Shown here one piece after another: positions 26,154-36,300 of a stretch of 64,000 bases of DNA; within the stretch, counting starts at the first letter, position 1; every line of letters starts with the position of its first letter. Location: the NCBI GenBank assembly GCA_028714875.1, contig JAQTLN010000001.1:62001-126000 (forward strand). The letters run 5' to 3'. Under the pieces are notes generated by a model that worked only from the letters and a program-made list of their open reading frames with translations, was not told the DNA's origin and did no database searches. The translations under genes and the position numbers were made by a program. This stretch comes from Gallionellaceae bacterium (GTDB lineage: Bacteria > Pseudomonadota > Gammaproteobacteria > Burkholderiales > Thiobacillaceae).

Positions 26154-26948
26154 ATGCGACTGGCTCACCTGTTACTGACCCTCGCCTGCCTGACCCCGTT
26201 TCATGCGGTCGCTCTGGAATGGTCGGCCACGGAAATCGAGTTTCTGCATAGCTCGCGTTTCCGCGAGCCGGGCAACACGAACGATGTCAGCAAAAATATC
26301 GTCACGCTCCAGCACGCGAATGGCTACAGCCTGGGGCGCAATTTCATGTTCGTGGACCTGACCAAATCGGGGAGTCAGGAGCGCGATTTCAGCGGCAACC
26401 CGGAGTCGCCCAGCGAGATCTACGGCGAGGCCTACACCACGCTGTCGTTGTCCAGACTGAGCGGGAAGCCGCTGGTTGGCGGGCCGCTGCGCGATGTCGG
26501 CCTCACCGCCGGCCTCAACATCGGTAGCAAAAACAGCCAGTTCAACCCCGAACCGCGGGTCTACCTGGCGGGCGTTACCGTGGATTTCGCCGTGCCGCGC
26601 GGCTTCTTCAATGTCGACCTGCTGGGTTATTGGGATCACGGTTGCAACAGCCTGGGTTGCCCCGATTACCGTTCCACTTATCAGATCACCCCGTCCTGGT
26701 CGATTCCCTTCAGCCTGGGCGGCGTCGATGGCGAGTTCGCCGGTTTCATCGACTTTATCGGTTCACGCGGTGCCGGCACGGTGCGTCAGGTGCTCAGCCA
26801 GCCGCAATTGCGTTTCGACATCGGCAAGCCGCTCGGCCACAAAGGCCAGCTCTACGCCGGCATCGAGTACCAGTACTGGCGCAACAAATTCGGCAACAGC
26901 GGCGTCAACGAAAGCCACCCGCAATTGTTGTTGCTGTGGAAGTTCTGA
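26154..26948 (+). CDS. Tsx-like outer-membrane channel protein
   Basis: A 264-residue protein with a signal peptide (MRLAHLLLTLACLTPFHAVA) and alternating beta-strand pattern ending in a terminal aromatic (LLLWKF), as expected for an outer-membrane barrel. The C-terminal motif EYQYWRNKFG...GVNESHPQLLL matches the nucleoside-specific Tsx family (PF03502). It would form a small-solute channel. It is divergent from the solute-binding protein gene with about 100 bp between them, a shared promoter region. Confidence 0.85.
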   Translation: MRLAHLLLTLACLTPFHAVALEWSATEIEFLHSSRFREPGNTNDVSKNIVTLQHANGYSLGRNFMFVDLTKSGSQERDFSGNPESPSEIYGEAYTTLSLSRLSGKPLVGGPLRDVGLTAGLNIGSKNSQFNPEPRVYLAGVTVDFAVPRGFFNVDLLGYWDHGCNSLGCPDYRSTYQITPSWSIPFSLGGVDGEFAGFIDFIGSRGAGTVRQVLSQPQLRFDIGKPLGHKGQLYAGIEYQYWRNKFGNSGVNESHPQLLLLWKF

Positions 26949-26958
26949 GGCGCACCCC

Positions 26959-29355
26959 CTACTGGGCGATATAGATATCCGTGGACAGGCTGAAGTCGTT
27001 GTACCAGGGGCGGCCGTCCGGGCCGACCGCGACCAGATCGGCGACGACGCCGCTGATGGCGTCGAAACTCCGGTTGCCGGAGTTCCATTTCGCTAGCTGC
27101 CAGAGGCTGGTGACCGGGTCCGGCAGCACGGCGTAGACGCTGCCGTCGGCCCCGGCGGCGATCGCGTAGGCCCGGCTCGCCGGTGCTCGCGGCCGGGGTT
27201 CCAGGCGGCCGCCGACCACCTGGAACAATTCGAAGCCGGGGGGATTGGAGATCACCCAGACGTCGTTGGCGCTCCCCGCCGCCAGCCGCCAGAAGGGGCC
27301 GTTCAACAGTTTTGCGAAAACGGCGGCGTTGGCCGCCTTGCGGTAGAGGGCGCCGGCGTTGTCCAGCACATAGACCGCGCCATCGGCGCCCACCGCGAGA
27401 TCCTTGTTCTCTTCGGTGCAGGGCGGGCGGATGCAAAAAGATCTGCGCGGGCCCGGCAGGTTGAAGGTCTCCCAGGTCTTGTCCGGGCGCAGTCGGAACA
27501 CGCGGCCGTCGGTGGCGCCGCTCAACACCCAGAGGGCGCCGTCGGGGCCGCTTTGCATGGTCTGGTATACCTCCGGCGGCATCGGGCTGAAGGTCTTGAA
27601 AGTCCTGCCGCGATTGTCGAATTGCCACCAGGTCGCGCCGGTGTAGTCGCGGGCGTAGGCGATGCCGTCGGCACCGACCTTGAGGCCGTCGTAGTTGGGT
27701 GGCGTCGGGTAGCTTTTGAAGCGCATGCGCTTGTTGAAAACGAAGGTGGTGGCAGTCGACGCGGCGCCGGTCGCCACATCCAGGTCGGCGCTGGCCAGGG
27801 TGTCGCCGTGGGTGGTGGTGGCGACCTGAAGGTCTTCGCTCTCGTCACGCGGGAAAAACGCGGCGGCATAGACCTCGCCGCCGGCGGTGACTACCCAGGG
27901 CCTCCCCTTTGGCCCCACGGCGACTTGCACTGGCGTCTGCCCGGCCACGGGCACATCGCTCCAGTCGCCGGAGTCCACCTTGCGCCATTCCATGCGGCCA
28001 TTCTGGGTGGCGATGAAAACCGAACCGTCCGGGCCGATGGCCAGACTGTTCGCCTTGCGTTCAAAACGCTCGCAGGGCAGATGGGCGCAACGCACCACGC
28101 CGCCGTCGTCGAGCAGCCCCCAGGGCGTGCCGGTGGGGTCGACGGCGATCCGCGCGGCGCTGCCGTCGCGGCGCAGGAAGCCGGTGATGGCCGGGTCGTA
28201 CCGCCACAGCACGGCGGCGGCGTCCACCGTGAATACGCTGGCATCGGCGCCGATGGCGATGTCCACCGCGCTGCCGCGCACCTGGCGCCAGTCGATGCCG
28301 TCATGGCGGTAGATGCGGCCGTAGCGGTTGACGCCCCAGGGGTGGCCGCCAACATCCACCGCCAGCCGCGTGAAGCTGCCGGGAAAATCGAGGAAGCGAT
28401 GCTGTTCATTGTTCCAGCGGTGCACGCTGCCATCGGCTGCCAGGGCGAACACGCTGCCCTCGGCGCCAATCGCAATGCTGGCGGCTTGAGCGCGGGTGTC
28501 GACGAACTGGATCGGGCTCGGGTCGGTCAGGCGCCCAGGGCCGCCCAGGGCCGCCAGCGCGGTACGCTGCTGTTTCGACTTGCGCGGTGCCAGTTGCGTC
28601 TGGCCGCCGGGCAATGGGGTGCGCGCCTCCCGTTTGGCCGCTGGCGGCGGGGCGCTGCTGTAGATGGCGCCGGTGGCGGTAGCGGCCCATAGGGTGCCGG
28701 GCGCGCCCGCCGCCAGCACGGCGAGTCGCTCCGGAGCCGCGATGGCTTCCCAACGGCCGGCTTCCTCGCGCCACAGCCAGGGCTGGCCTTGCGGGTCCAG
28801 GATGAATACGCCGCCGGAGCCGGCCGCCAGTTCCCGCGCGCTGCCGGGAAGGGTTTCCCAGTCCTTGCCTCGCAGACGACGGATCGCGCCGTCGGCGCCG
28901 AGTAGCCAGGGGCGTCCGTCGGTCTCGACGGCGATGCGCCGGCCCTGGCCGGGCACGCTGTCCCAGTCGCCGCCGCGTGGGTTGTAACGGGCGATACCGT
29001 CATCGGCCAGGATTACCCAGATGTTTCCGTTGCCGTCCACCGCCAGTTCGCGGGCCTGTTTGCCCAGGGGTTCCCACCACAACCCGTTGTGGCGCACCAC
29101 GGCACCGGACGGGTCGATGCCGCACGGGTGGCCGTCCGGGCCGACGGCGACGCGCAACAGTTGTCCGGAGAGATGGCCCCAGTTGCCGCTTTCGTGGCGC
29201 CAGTGCCAGATCTCGCCGTCGCCACCGAGGGCGTAGGCGTCGCCCTGGGGAGTGGCGGCCAGGGCCGTGGCCGCGCCGGAGACCAGATGCCAGTCCGCGT
29301 GGATCGGGGCGGCCAGCAGCAGCGGGAGGAGGCAGCGCGCGAGTAGCGCGATCAT
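26959..29355 (-). CDS. Secreted tectonin-type beta-propeller protein
   Basis: A 798-residue protein with a signal peptide (MIALLARCLLPLLLAAPIHA). It has more than a dozen ~40-residue repeats of the tectonin/TECPR type, with the pattern W-x-x-V-x-G-x-A-x-x-(I/L)-A-x-G-x-D-G-x-(V/P)-W (for example DWETLPGSARELAAGSGG, WRQVRGSAVDIAIGADAS). Such propellers bind surface glycans or proteins. A low-complexity linker lies near residues 240-275. The gene starts 5 bp after the secretin-lipoprotein stop, so both are co-transcribed. Function is unknown; the genetic linkage suggests a surface-exposed or exported partner of the secretin. Confidence 0.85.
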   Translation of the reverse strand: MIALLARCLLPLLLAAPIHADWHLVSGAATALAATPQGDAYALGGDGEIWHWRHESGNWGHLSGQLLRVAVGPDGHPCGIDPSGAVVRHNGLWWEPLGKQARELAVDGNGNIWVILADDGIARYNPRGGDWDSVPGQGRRIAVETDGRPWLLGADGAIRRLRGKDWETLPGSARELAAGSGGVFILDPQGQPWLWREEAGRWEAIAAPERLAVLAAGAPGTLWAATATGAIYSSAPPPAAKREARTPLPGGQTQLAPRKSKQQRTALAALGGPGRLTDPSPIQFVDTRAQAASIAIGAEGSVFALAADGSVHRWNNEQHRFLDFPGSFTRLAVDVGGHPWGVNRYGRIYRHDGIDWRQVRGSAVDIAIGADASVFTVDAAAVLWRYDPAITGFLRRDGSAARIAVDPTGTPWGLLDDGGVVRCAHLPCERFERKANSLAIGPDGSVFIATQNGRMEWRKVDSGDWSDVPVAGQTPVQVAVGPKGRPWVVTAGGEVYAAAFFPRDESEDLQVATTTHGDTLASADLDVATGAASTATTFVFNKRMRFKSYPTPPNYDGLKVGADGIAYARDYTGATWWQFDNRGRTFKTFSPMPPEVYQTMQSGPDGALWVLSGATDGRVFRLRPDKTWETFNLPGPRRSFCIRPPCTEENKDLAVGADGAVYVLDNAGALYRKAANAAVFAKLLNGPFWRLAAGSANDVWVISNPPGFELFQVVGGRLEPRPRAPASRAYAIAAGADGSVYAVLPDPVTSLWQLAKWNSGNRSFDAISGVVADLVAVGPDGRPWYNDFSLSTDIYIAQ

Positions 29356-29360
29356 GGCCG

Positions 29361-31385
29361 TCAGAGGAACAGGCGGTCGATGGCGGTGCTGAGGCGCTGC
29401 TCGTTGCTCTCCCGTTTCTCCCAGCGCACCGGCTTCAGGTCGCTGGCGCGGAACTCGCGGAAGTAGTCATCGCCGCGCAGGCGTTCCATTGCCTCGTCGA
29501 AGCTGGCGCGCGGCCGGAACCAATCCTGGTGGCGTTGTTCCAGACGGGCGATGTCGCGTTCGTACTCGTTCATCCGATCCAGGGTCGCCTTGCGGTCTTC
29601 GGGCGACTGGGCGCTGTAGATGGGCCGGCGCGGGGTGAGCAGGATCAAGATGGATTTCTGGTATTCCTGCGAGTTGTGCTGCGAGAACAGCAGGTTGAGG
29701 CCGGGAATCTGGCGCAGGCCGGGAACGCCGTTGGCGGTGCTGGTGGTGTCCTTCTCGGTCAGGCCGGAGAGGATCAGGGTCTCGCCGAATTTCATCACCA
29801 CGTTGGCGTTGACCACCGTCTTGGTGGTGTCGAGGCGGTACTGGAATACCACGGAGGTGCTGGGGTCGGTGAGGAAGGTGCGCTGCGCGGTGATCTGGAG
29901 GCGCACCCGGCCGTCGGGCAGAAAGTCCGGGCGCACGGCCAGCTTCACCCCCACTTCCTTCTGGATTGATACCGAGTCGCCGGCCCCGCCGGAAACCGCG
30001 GCGGCCGCCACTTCGGTGCCGGAGAAGAACTCCGATGTCTGCCCGGCCAGGGCCACCAGGCTGGGCTTGGCGATGACGTCGTCGTGCGTGTTGATGGCGT
30101 TGGCGATGTTGAGGGAATAGGTGATGGCGGGAATGCGGATGCTGCGGGTCAGCGACTTGGTGACGGAATCCTGGGTGGGGTCGGTCAGGTTGCGCGTGGT
30201 GGACCAGGAGCGGCTCACCCCGGGCGTCTGGGTCAGCGGGTCGCCGAACTGTAGCTTGAGACCGTTGAGCAGATTCATGCCGTAGGAGTCGCGGGCGTCT
30301 TCCTGGGTGCTGATCAATACCACGTCCACCACCACCATCTTGTCGTCGATGAACGGCGTGGCGCCTACGCCGCCGCCGCCGGCTTGGCCCCAGCCCGGCG
30401 TCGCCTGGCCGGGCTGCGCGAAACCCTGGGGCTGGCCGAACCCTTGCGGCTGTGCGAATCCTGTCGCCTGGCCGAATCCTGGCGGTTGGGCGAACCCCGG
30501 CGCGTTGCCCTGGGGTTGCGCGAAGCCGGGGGCCGGGGCATTGCCCGGCGTTACCTGGAAGCCCGGCAGCACGCCGAAGTTGGTGCCGCTGTCGGCCACT
30601 CGCAGCGACATCGCCGGCAGGGCCGTGGCGCTGGCCTGGGCGTAATAGTTGGCCCAGTCGCGCAGGCGAGATTCCACCCGAACGGCCTCGCCGGGGGCGA
30701 CTGCGCGCAGGCGGGCGGTAAGGTTGGCGGCGGCATGGTCGTCATTGAGCGAGGCCTTGGTCATGATCTCGGCGCGCAGGACGTCCGCCTGTCCGGCCCG
30801 GCCCGGCGCCAGCTTGCCCAGTTGCGCCAGGGCGCCTTCGGCGATGCGAGGGTCGCCGGCCAGGTAGCTGGCCACCGCCAGATCGTAGAGCAGGTCGGGA
30901 TCGTCGCCTTCGCCGGCGGCGGCCCTCGCCAGGTGGCGTTCCGCCTCGGCGTATTTGCGTTGGTCGAGATAGCACAGGCCCAGGTAATAGTCGGCCTGCC
31001 AGTTGGCGGGATCGAACTGCAATGCGAGCCGGTAGCCTTCCTCCGCCAACTCGAATTTCCCGCTATCACCGTCCAGCGCCTGCATGTGGTAGGTCAGGGC
31101 GTTGAGCAGGTGCAGTTCCGATTTGGTGATGGACAGCTTCAGCGCGGCGCTGAAGATGCGCGAGGCGGTGGCGTAGTCGCCGTCACGGAACGCGTTGAGC
31201 CCCGCCGCGATCACTTTGCGCTCGGTGCTGTCGGCCTTGGTTTCGGCGGCGGATGCCATGGCCATGCGGATGCGCGGGGCTGTTGCCTGCGTGCCCGCAT
31301 TCGGCCCGCCCAGGGTTTGGCAACCGGCCAGGAGCGCGGCGGCCAGCGCCAGCGCGAGGGGATTGCCGAAGAGCGGGGGCTTCAT
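29361..31385 (-). CDS. TPR-secretin lipoprotein (type II/III secretin-like)
   Basis: A 674-residue protein starting at 31385 (MKPPLFGNPLALALAAALLAGC): a lipoprotein signal with lipobox LAGC. Residues ~50-260 contain TPR-like repeats (LLNALTYHMQALD, ADYYLGLCYLDQRKYAEAERHLAR). A Gly/Phe/Ala/Gln/Pro-rich linker of ~60 residues (~275-337) follows. Residues ~345-600 are a secretin domain (VVVDVVLISTQEDARDSYGMNLLNG, DDVIAKPSLVALAGQ, GVKLAVRPDFLPDGRVRLQI, FGETLILSGL). The usual N0/N1 domains are replaced by the TPR part. It should form an outer-membrane ring. The upstream ORF extension is a shadow. Confidence 0.85.
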   Translation of the reverse strand: MKPPLFGNPLALALAAALLAGCQTLGGPNAGTQATAPRIRMAMASAAETKADSTERKVIAAGLNAFRDGDYATASRIFSAALKLSITKSELHLLNALTYHMQALDGDSGKFELAEEGYRLALQFDPANWQADYYLGLCYLDQRKYAEAERHLARAAAGEGDDPDLLYDLAVASYLAGDPRIAEGALAQLGKLAPGRAGQADVLRAEIMTKASLNDDHAAANLTARLRAVAPGEAVRVESRLRDWANYYAQASATALPAMSLRVADSGTNFGVLPGFQVTPGNAPAPGFAQPQGNAPGFAQPPGFGQATGFAQPQGFGQPQGFAQPGQATPGWGQAGGGGVGATPFIDDKMVVVDVVLISTQEDARDSYGMNLLNGLKLQFGDPLTQTPGVSRSWSTTRNLTDPTQDSVTKSLTRSIRIPAITYSLNIANAINTHDDVIAKPSLVALAGQTSEFFSGTEVAAAAVSGGAGDSVSIQKEVGVKLAVRPDFLPDGRVRLQITAQRTFLTDPSTSVVFQYRLDTTKTVVNANVVMKFGETLILSGLTEKDTTSTANGVPGLRQIPGLNLLFSQHNSQEYQKSILILLTPRRPIYSAQSPEDRKATLDRMNEYERDIARLEQRHQDWFRPRASFDEAMERLRGDDYFREFRASDLKPVRWEKRESNEQRLSTAIDRLFL
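30370..30560 (-). repeat. Tandem GFAQPQG-type repeat within the secretin linker
   Basis: The coding DNA contains repeated units encoding GFAQPQG / GFGQ / PGFAQP variants over ~60 residues between the TPR region and the secretin domain. The units are similar at DNA level, which points to recent expansion. The product would be a flexible or phase-separating spacer. Confidence 0.75.
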
Positions 31386-31432
31386 GCGAGTTCCTTGTCG
31401 TTCATGTCGGTGGGAGAGGCGGGCGTCGGACC

Positions 31433-32626
31433 TCAACGCAGCGTTGCGGTGCCCAGCACTGCCTGGCCTTCCGCCTGGTATGCGTCGACCGACCAATACT
31501 GGCCCGAGGCGGGGTTGAACGCGCAGGTGGTTAGGGCGCCTTTGCAGAGAAGCTTGTTGTGGCCCCGATTGCCGCGCTCGCGGAATTCGTAGTAGCCCGG
31601 TTTGCAGCCCTGGGTTTCCGCCTTCAGGGTGTCGCCGTCGGTTTTGCTCAGCGTGATGTTGGAACAATTCGACGTGGTGACACTGATGCTGATTTCCCGG
31701 TCGGCCTGCTTCAGGTTCTCGGAGCGGGCGCCGGCCATGAGCACATAGATACCTGGGGTGCCGGGGGCGCTCAGCGCGATGGAACTGTAGGCATAGGTGA
31801 ATGGAGACAGCGGCTGGATTTGCCCGTCCGGCTTGCGAACGCCGAAGTAGTAGTGTTTCAGGGGCTGTTCGCAACGGGCGGAACGGGTGCGCAGGGTCAA
31901 CGGAGCGCCCGCCTCGATGCCGGAGGTGGCGCTTAACGCGCGGCCTTTGCCATCCACGGCTTCCACGTCGAAATCCAGGCATGGGCTGGAGGTCACATTC
32001 ACTTTGGCGCTGCCGACGATCCGCTTGCCATATTTCTCCTGGGCTTCGTCAGCGACCCAAATGGTGTATTCGCCTTCTTCCTTGGGGGCTTGCCAGATCG
32101 TGGCGGGCAGCGGCGAGACCATGATGACCTTGCCGATGCCGTTGGGACCCTGGGCGGTATAGGTGAAAAGCGGGATGTGGGCGCAGGCGATCGGATCGGG
32201 GTAGCTGGTGGTGATGTCGAAGACCGCGCCAGGACGAACGCGCTCCTCCGCCTTGACGGCGAGCGAGGCGCAATTCGCCACTGGCGGGGCGTCGATCACG
32301 GTGAGTGCGCAGTCCGCATTCACCACCACGCCGTTGCCGACTTTCACCGGGTCTCGGTTGGCGCAGGCACCGGGGCCGCCGACCGAGACCTTCTGAAGGC
32401 TGGTGCCGGCCTTGTAGCCGTAACTGGCGGACTGGCCGGGCGAAACGTCCTGGGCCATGCAGACGAAGGTTCGGCCATCGGAAACACCGGCGCAGCCGGC
32501 CGCGGTCCAATAGACACGGATGGCCTCTTTCATGGTGTTGTTGACGCCGACGTCATGATTGGCGAGGGCGCCGCCGGCGGCGAGGCCCGCAAGCAGGGCG
32601 GGCAATAGCGGTTTTACGATGGACAC
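31433..32626 (-). CDS. Secreted protein with a novel Cys-containing repeat domain
   Basis: A 397-residue protein with a signal peptide (MSIVKPLLPALLAGLAAGGALA). Residues ~25-105 carry a domain with the pattern MKEA-I-RVYWTAAGCAG-V-DG-TFVC and VSPGQSASY-KAGTSL, also present twice in the next protein. The rest shows Ig-like beta-strand patterns with several Cys (for example PIACAH, NCSNI). No known family was recognised. It sits between the secretin and the related smaller protein on the same strand, with short gaps, and has AGGAG upstream of the ATG. It could be a substrate or surface component of the secretin. Confidence 0.75.
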   Translation of the reverse strand: MSIVKPLLPALLAGLAAGGALANHDVGVNNTMKEAIRVYWTAAGCAGVSDGRTFVCMAQDVSPGQSASYGYKAGTSLQKVSVGGPGACANRDPVKVGNGVVVNADCALTVIDAPPVANCASLAVKAEERVRPGAVFDITTSYPDPIACAHIPLFTYTAQGPNGIGKVIMVSPLPATIWQAPKEEGEYTIWVADEAQEKYGKRIVGSAKVNVTSSPCLDFDVEAVDGKGRALSATSGIEAGAPLTLRTRSARCEQPLKHYYFGVRKPDGQIQPLSPFTYAYSSIALSAPGTPGIYVLMAGARSENLKQADREISISVTTSNCSNITLSKTDGDTLKAETQGCKPGYYEFRERGNRGHNKLLCKGALTTCAFNPASGQYWSVDAYQAEGQAVLGTATLR

Positions 32627-32662
32627 GGCTGGCTCCTGGCGAGAAGGGTGGCGGGCGTTCGA

Positions 32663-33286
32663 TTACTTGATGCACTGGTCGCTATCGCTGATCGTCATCG
32701 TGTCGTTGATGCGTGAGGCATATCCATCCGCAGCCCAACGCTGGCCCTGGCTGGTGGGACAGCTTGCGGAGGTCCAGGTCACGAGGTGAAGGCTGGTCAG
32801 GGGCGGGAAGGCGTAGCTGTCTGATTCGCCCGGTGCCAGGGTCACTGCCCGACATACAAAGGTGACGCCATCGACGACGCCGGCGCAACCGGCCGCGGCC
32901 CATTTCAATTTGATCGCCTCGCCACGATGGTTGACGACCTTGCCTGGCTTGTCCGGAGTGACCGAGAGGGAACAGTCCCCCCGCACCACGACTCCGGTGC
33001 CCACGTCGACTGCTTTCCCGCCATCGCAGGCCTTGGGCCCGGCCACCGCCACGCGGCGCAGGCTGGTGCCGCCCTTGAAGGTGTAACTGGCCTGGCCGCC
33101 GGGGCTGACCATTTGGGAATCGCAGACGAAGGTTTTACCGTCGACGATGTGGGCACAGCCGGCGGCGGTCCAGTAGACGCGGACAGCTTCTTTCATCGCG
33201 TTGCCGACCGGGACGGTGTCGGCGGCGAAGGCGGCGCTGCTCAGGATGGCCGAGGCAAGCTGGAGCGTAAACAATCGTTTTTTCAT
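32663..33286 (-). CDS. Secreted protein with two copies of the novel repeat domain
   Basis: A 207-residue protein with a signal peptide (MKKRLFTLQLASAILSSAAFA). Two related segments (residues ~28-100 and ~118-180) share the pattern (A/G)-(V/I)-(R/K)-(V/L)-(Y/K)-W-(T/A)-A-A-G-C-A-x-(I/V)-V-D-G-x-T-F-V-C, followed by L/V-x-P-G-x-x-x-S-Y and T-S-L. Paired cysteines suggest a disulfide. The first copy is closely similar to the N-terminal domain of the neighbouring 397-residue protein. AGGAG lies at good spacing before the ATG. Function unknown; the operon position suggests a role with the secretin. Confidence 0.78.
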   Translation of the reverse strand: MKKRLFTLQLASAILSSAAFAADTVPVGNAMKEAVRVYWTAAGCAHIVDGKTFVCDSQMVSPGGQASYTFKGGTSLRRVAVAGPKACDGGKAVDVGTGVVVRGDCSLSVTPDKPGKVVNHRGEAIKLKWAAAGCAGVVDGVTFVCRAVTLAPGESDSYAFPPLTSLHLVTWTSASCPTSQGQRWAADGYASRINDTMTISDSDQCIK

Positions 33287-33376
33287 GGCGGGTTTCTCCT
33301 CTGCTGATGATGGTTGGGTGGCGCGATGGCCACGCCACGAACCGTACAGAAGCAGCGTTGAAACAGCGTTGAAAGC

Positions 33377-36300
33377 TCAGTCGGCCGCGATCCGTTCGAG
33401 GATGGCCCGCGCGCCCTGCCGGACGGCGAGGGTCACGGCGGCGTCGCGCCAGGCGTCCCCGCGGTCGTCGCCGGCTTCCGCGCAGAGCGCGCGCAGGCGC
33501 AGCAGTTCGGCCTCGACGTAGTGATCCTGCCAGTAGGCGCAACGCGCCAGAGCGTGATCGAGTTGTCTGGCGCACTCGTCCAGATCGCCCAGACGATAAA
33601 GGCCGTCCGTGTACATGGAGAGGATGGTGACTTCCAGGCTGGGCAGGGCCTGGGCAATGAGGTCCAGGCTTTGCCGGGCCAGCGGAATGCCGCCGGCATC
33701 GCGCGCGGCGCAATGCACCCAGGCCCGCATGACGGCGGCGACGCCGCGCCAGATCGTGAAATCGTGGCGATCGGCAAGGACGATCAGGGCGTCGCTGAAT
33801 TGCCGTACCCGATCGACCTCTCCGCGCAGCAGTTCCAGGCGCGCCGCGCAGGCAAGGGCGAACGCCCGCGAGTAGGGATGGCCGAGTTCGCCGGCCAGGT
33901 CGAGGGCGCGCGCCTGGGCGTCCGTGGACGCATCCGCCTCACCCTGTAGCCACAGCGTCCAGGACAGGAGCGAGAGGCTGGTGACGCCGGTGTCCTCGAT
34001 GAACTGGCTGGTCAGGTCGTCAGGGCGCTCGTGTTCGTAGATTTCGACCGCGCTTTCCAGATGGCCGCGCGCCGTGGCCAGGTTGCCCAGCCAGAGGTGG
34101 GTGTTGCCATAGGCGTAAGCGGTTTGCAGGCGGTGCAGCGGGGATCGGCTCTCTTCCGCGATGCGCTGGAGTTTGTCGACGTAGCGCAGCGCGCCCTGGT
34201 AACCGTCGCTGGAGCTGCCTCCCAGCCAGAGGCCGTAAAGGGCGAGAAAGACTTCTTCGGCGTCGTCGCGGGCGTCGCCGCGCTCCAGCACCTGGCTGAA
34301 AACCGCGCGGGTTTCCGCCGCGCCATAACCGCGCAGCGCGACCGTGGCATTGCCTTCGGCCAGCAGCAGGCGCAGCGCGCGGCGGTCGTGCTCACGCGAG
34401 GAGGGCAGGCGCTCCAGGAGTTCCCGGGCGGCGCGGAAATGGCGCAAGGCTTCGTTGTGGGCCGCCAGGGCGAGGTCGCTGTAGGCGGCGCGCTCCAGCA
34501 GATCGATGGCGCCGGCGAGGTTGCCGCCTCCGGCTGCATGGTGCGCGAGCCAGTGCGGCTGCCGCTGCGCCAGATCGGGCAGTAGCGCCGCCGCGGTGGC
34601 GTGAATTCGCCGATGGGTCTGCCGCCGCTCGTCGCTGGTCTGGCTGTGATAGAGCGCGTCGCGGATCAGGGCGTGATGGAAGCGGCCCCGGCTGCCGCTG
34701 CTCCGTTGCATCAGACCATGCCGTTCGAGGCCGCGCAGTCCGGCGTGGAATGCGTCGTCGCTGAGTTCCGGAAACAGGTCGCGCAGCAGTCCGAGGTCGA
34801 ACTCTTCTCCGAGGGCCGCCGCGCCCTGGGCGATGCGGCGCAGTTGGGTGTTGCGCGAAATGGAGAGCAGCAGGCTGTCTTCCAGGCCGGACGGGGGGGC
34901 ATCCAAAGGCCAGCCCACGACACTGGCCTGCGCCAGTGCCTCAAGGTAGAGGGGGTTGCCGCCGGCATCGGCGACGATACGCTCCATGACCGCGCCCTCG
35001 GGGGGCGTGGGTAGACAGGCTTGTACCAGCGCGCGGCTCTGCTCGGGATTCAGCGGGTCCGGCACGATGCGCGGAAGCTGCGTCTGCCAGGTGTCGGCAA
35101 GCGGTGGGCGGGCGGTGAGCAATAGCAGGCAGGGCAGGTCGGCGCCACTGGCGAGCAACCCTTCCACCAGTTGCAGGGTGGAAGGGTCGGCCCAATGCAG
35201 ATCTTCAACGACCACCAGCATCGGGCTTTGCCTGGCGACGTGGGCCAGCATGGCGAGTAGCGCGTCGCGCAGGCATTTCCGGCGCGAGGAGGGCGACCAT
35301 TCGCCGCCTTCCAGCGGCAGGCCAACCAGCCAGGCGATCATCCGCCGTTGTTCCTCATCGAGATGCGGGTGGCGGTGATCCAGCCAGCGCCGCAGTTTGT
35401 GCCGGCGGGCTTCGTCGTCATCGCCGGGGTGGATGCCGGATTTGCGCTTGACCATTTCCGCGATCGGGGCGAATGGCGCTTCGCTCTGATTTTGCAGGCA
35501 TTCGATAACCACCCCCTGGGTTGGGTCGGCCAGGTTGCCAAGCATCCAGCGGGCCAGGCGGCTCTTGCCGCTGCCGGGCGGGCCGCCCAGCAGCGCGGCG
35601 CGCAGTCGGCCGCGTTGGGCGGCGCGCCATAGCCGGCGCAGTTCTCCACGTTGGCGTTCGCGTCCGATCAGGGGAGGTTCATTCCGCAGCGGGCCGCCGA
35701 GGGGGTTGACGATGCGCCAGGCCTTGATGCCACCATGCAGGTACAACTCGGGGCTGCGCTCCAGCGGCGCGAGATCAAGCGCCTTGAAGCGGCGCGCGAA
35801 ATCGTTGGTCGCCAGGATGTCGCCGGAGCGCGCGCTGGAGGCGAGTTTGATGACGATGTCGCTGTGCGTGCCGAGCGCATCCGGGCAGTTGGAATCGGGA
35901 TCGAGCAGCATCGCGCCCTGGTGCAGGGTGTAGCGGAACTGGATGTCGGCGGGGAAGTCGAGGTCGCGCAGGGTGCAAGCCGCGCGCAGGGCACGCTGGC
36001 AGGCATTGGGAAGGCCATCCGGATAACCGAAGAAAGCGAGGATGCTGCCGTCGGGGGTCGGGCAGACATGCGCGCCCTGGCGTCGAGCCGTTTCGGCGGC
36101 GACGCCACGGGCCCGCCGCAGGGAAGGGAGATGCTCCGCCCCGGCGGCGCCCAGGCAGCGGATTTCCGCGTAAAGCAGCGCGATCGGCCGGGTTCTTACC
36201 GGGGGCGGCGCGGCGGGGGTGGCGGGGGTGGCGGCGCGCGGCGCAACGAACGCGACTGCGGAGCCGAGTTGGCTGGCCAGCGCGCGAACCTCGGGACACG

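Noticed and set aside
30370-30560. CRISPR-like array
   Set aside because: The tandem units are in-frame coding repeats of a Gly/Phe/Gln/Pro linker with no unique spacers.
31386-31982. N-terminal extension of the secretin gene
   Set aside because: It overlaps the conserved 397-residue secreted protein in another frame; the real start has a lipoprotein signal at 31385.
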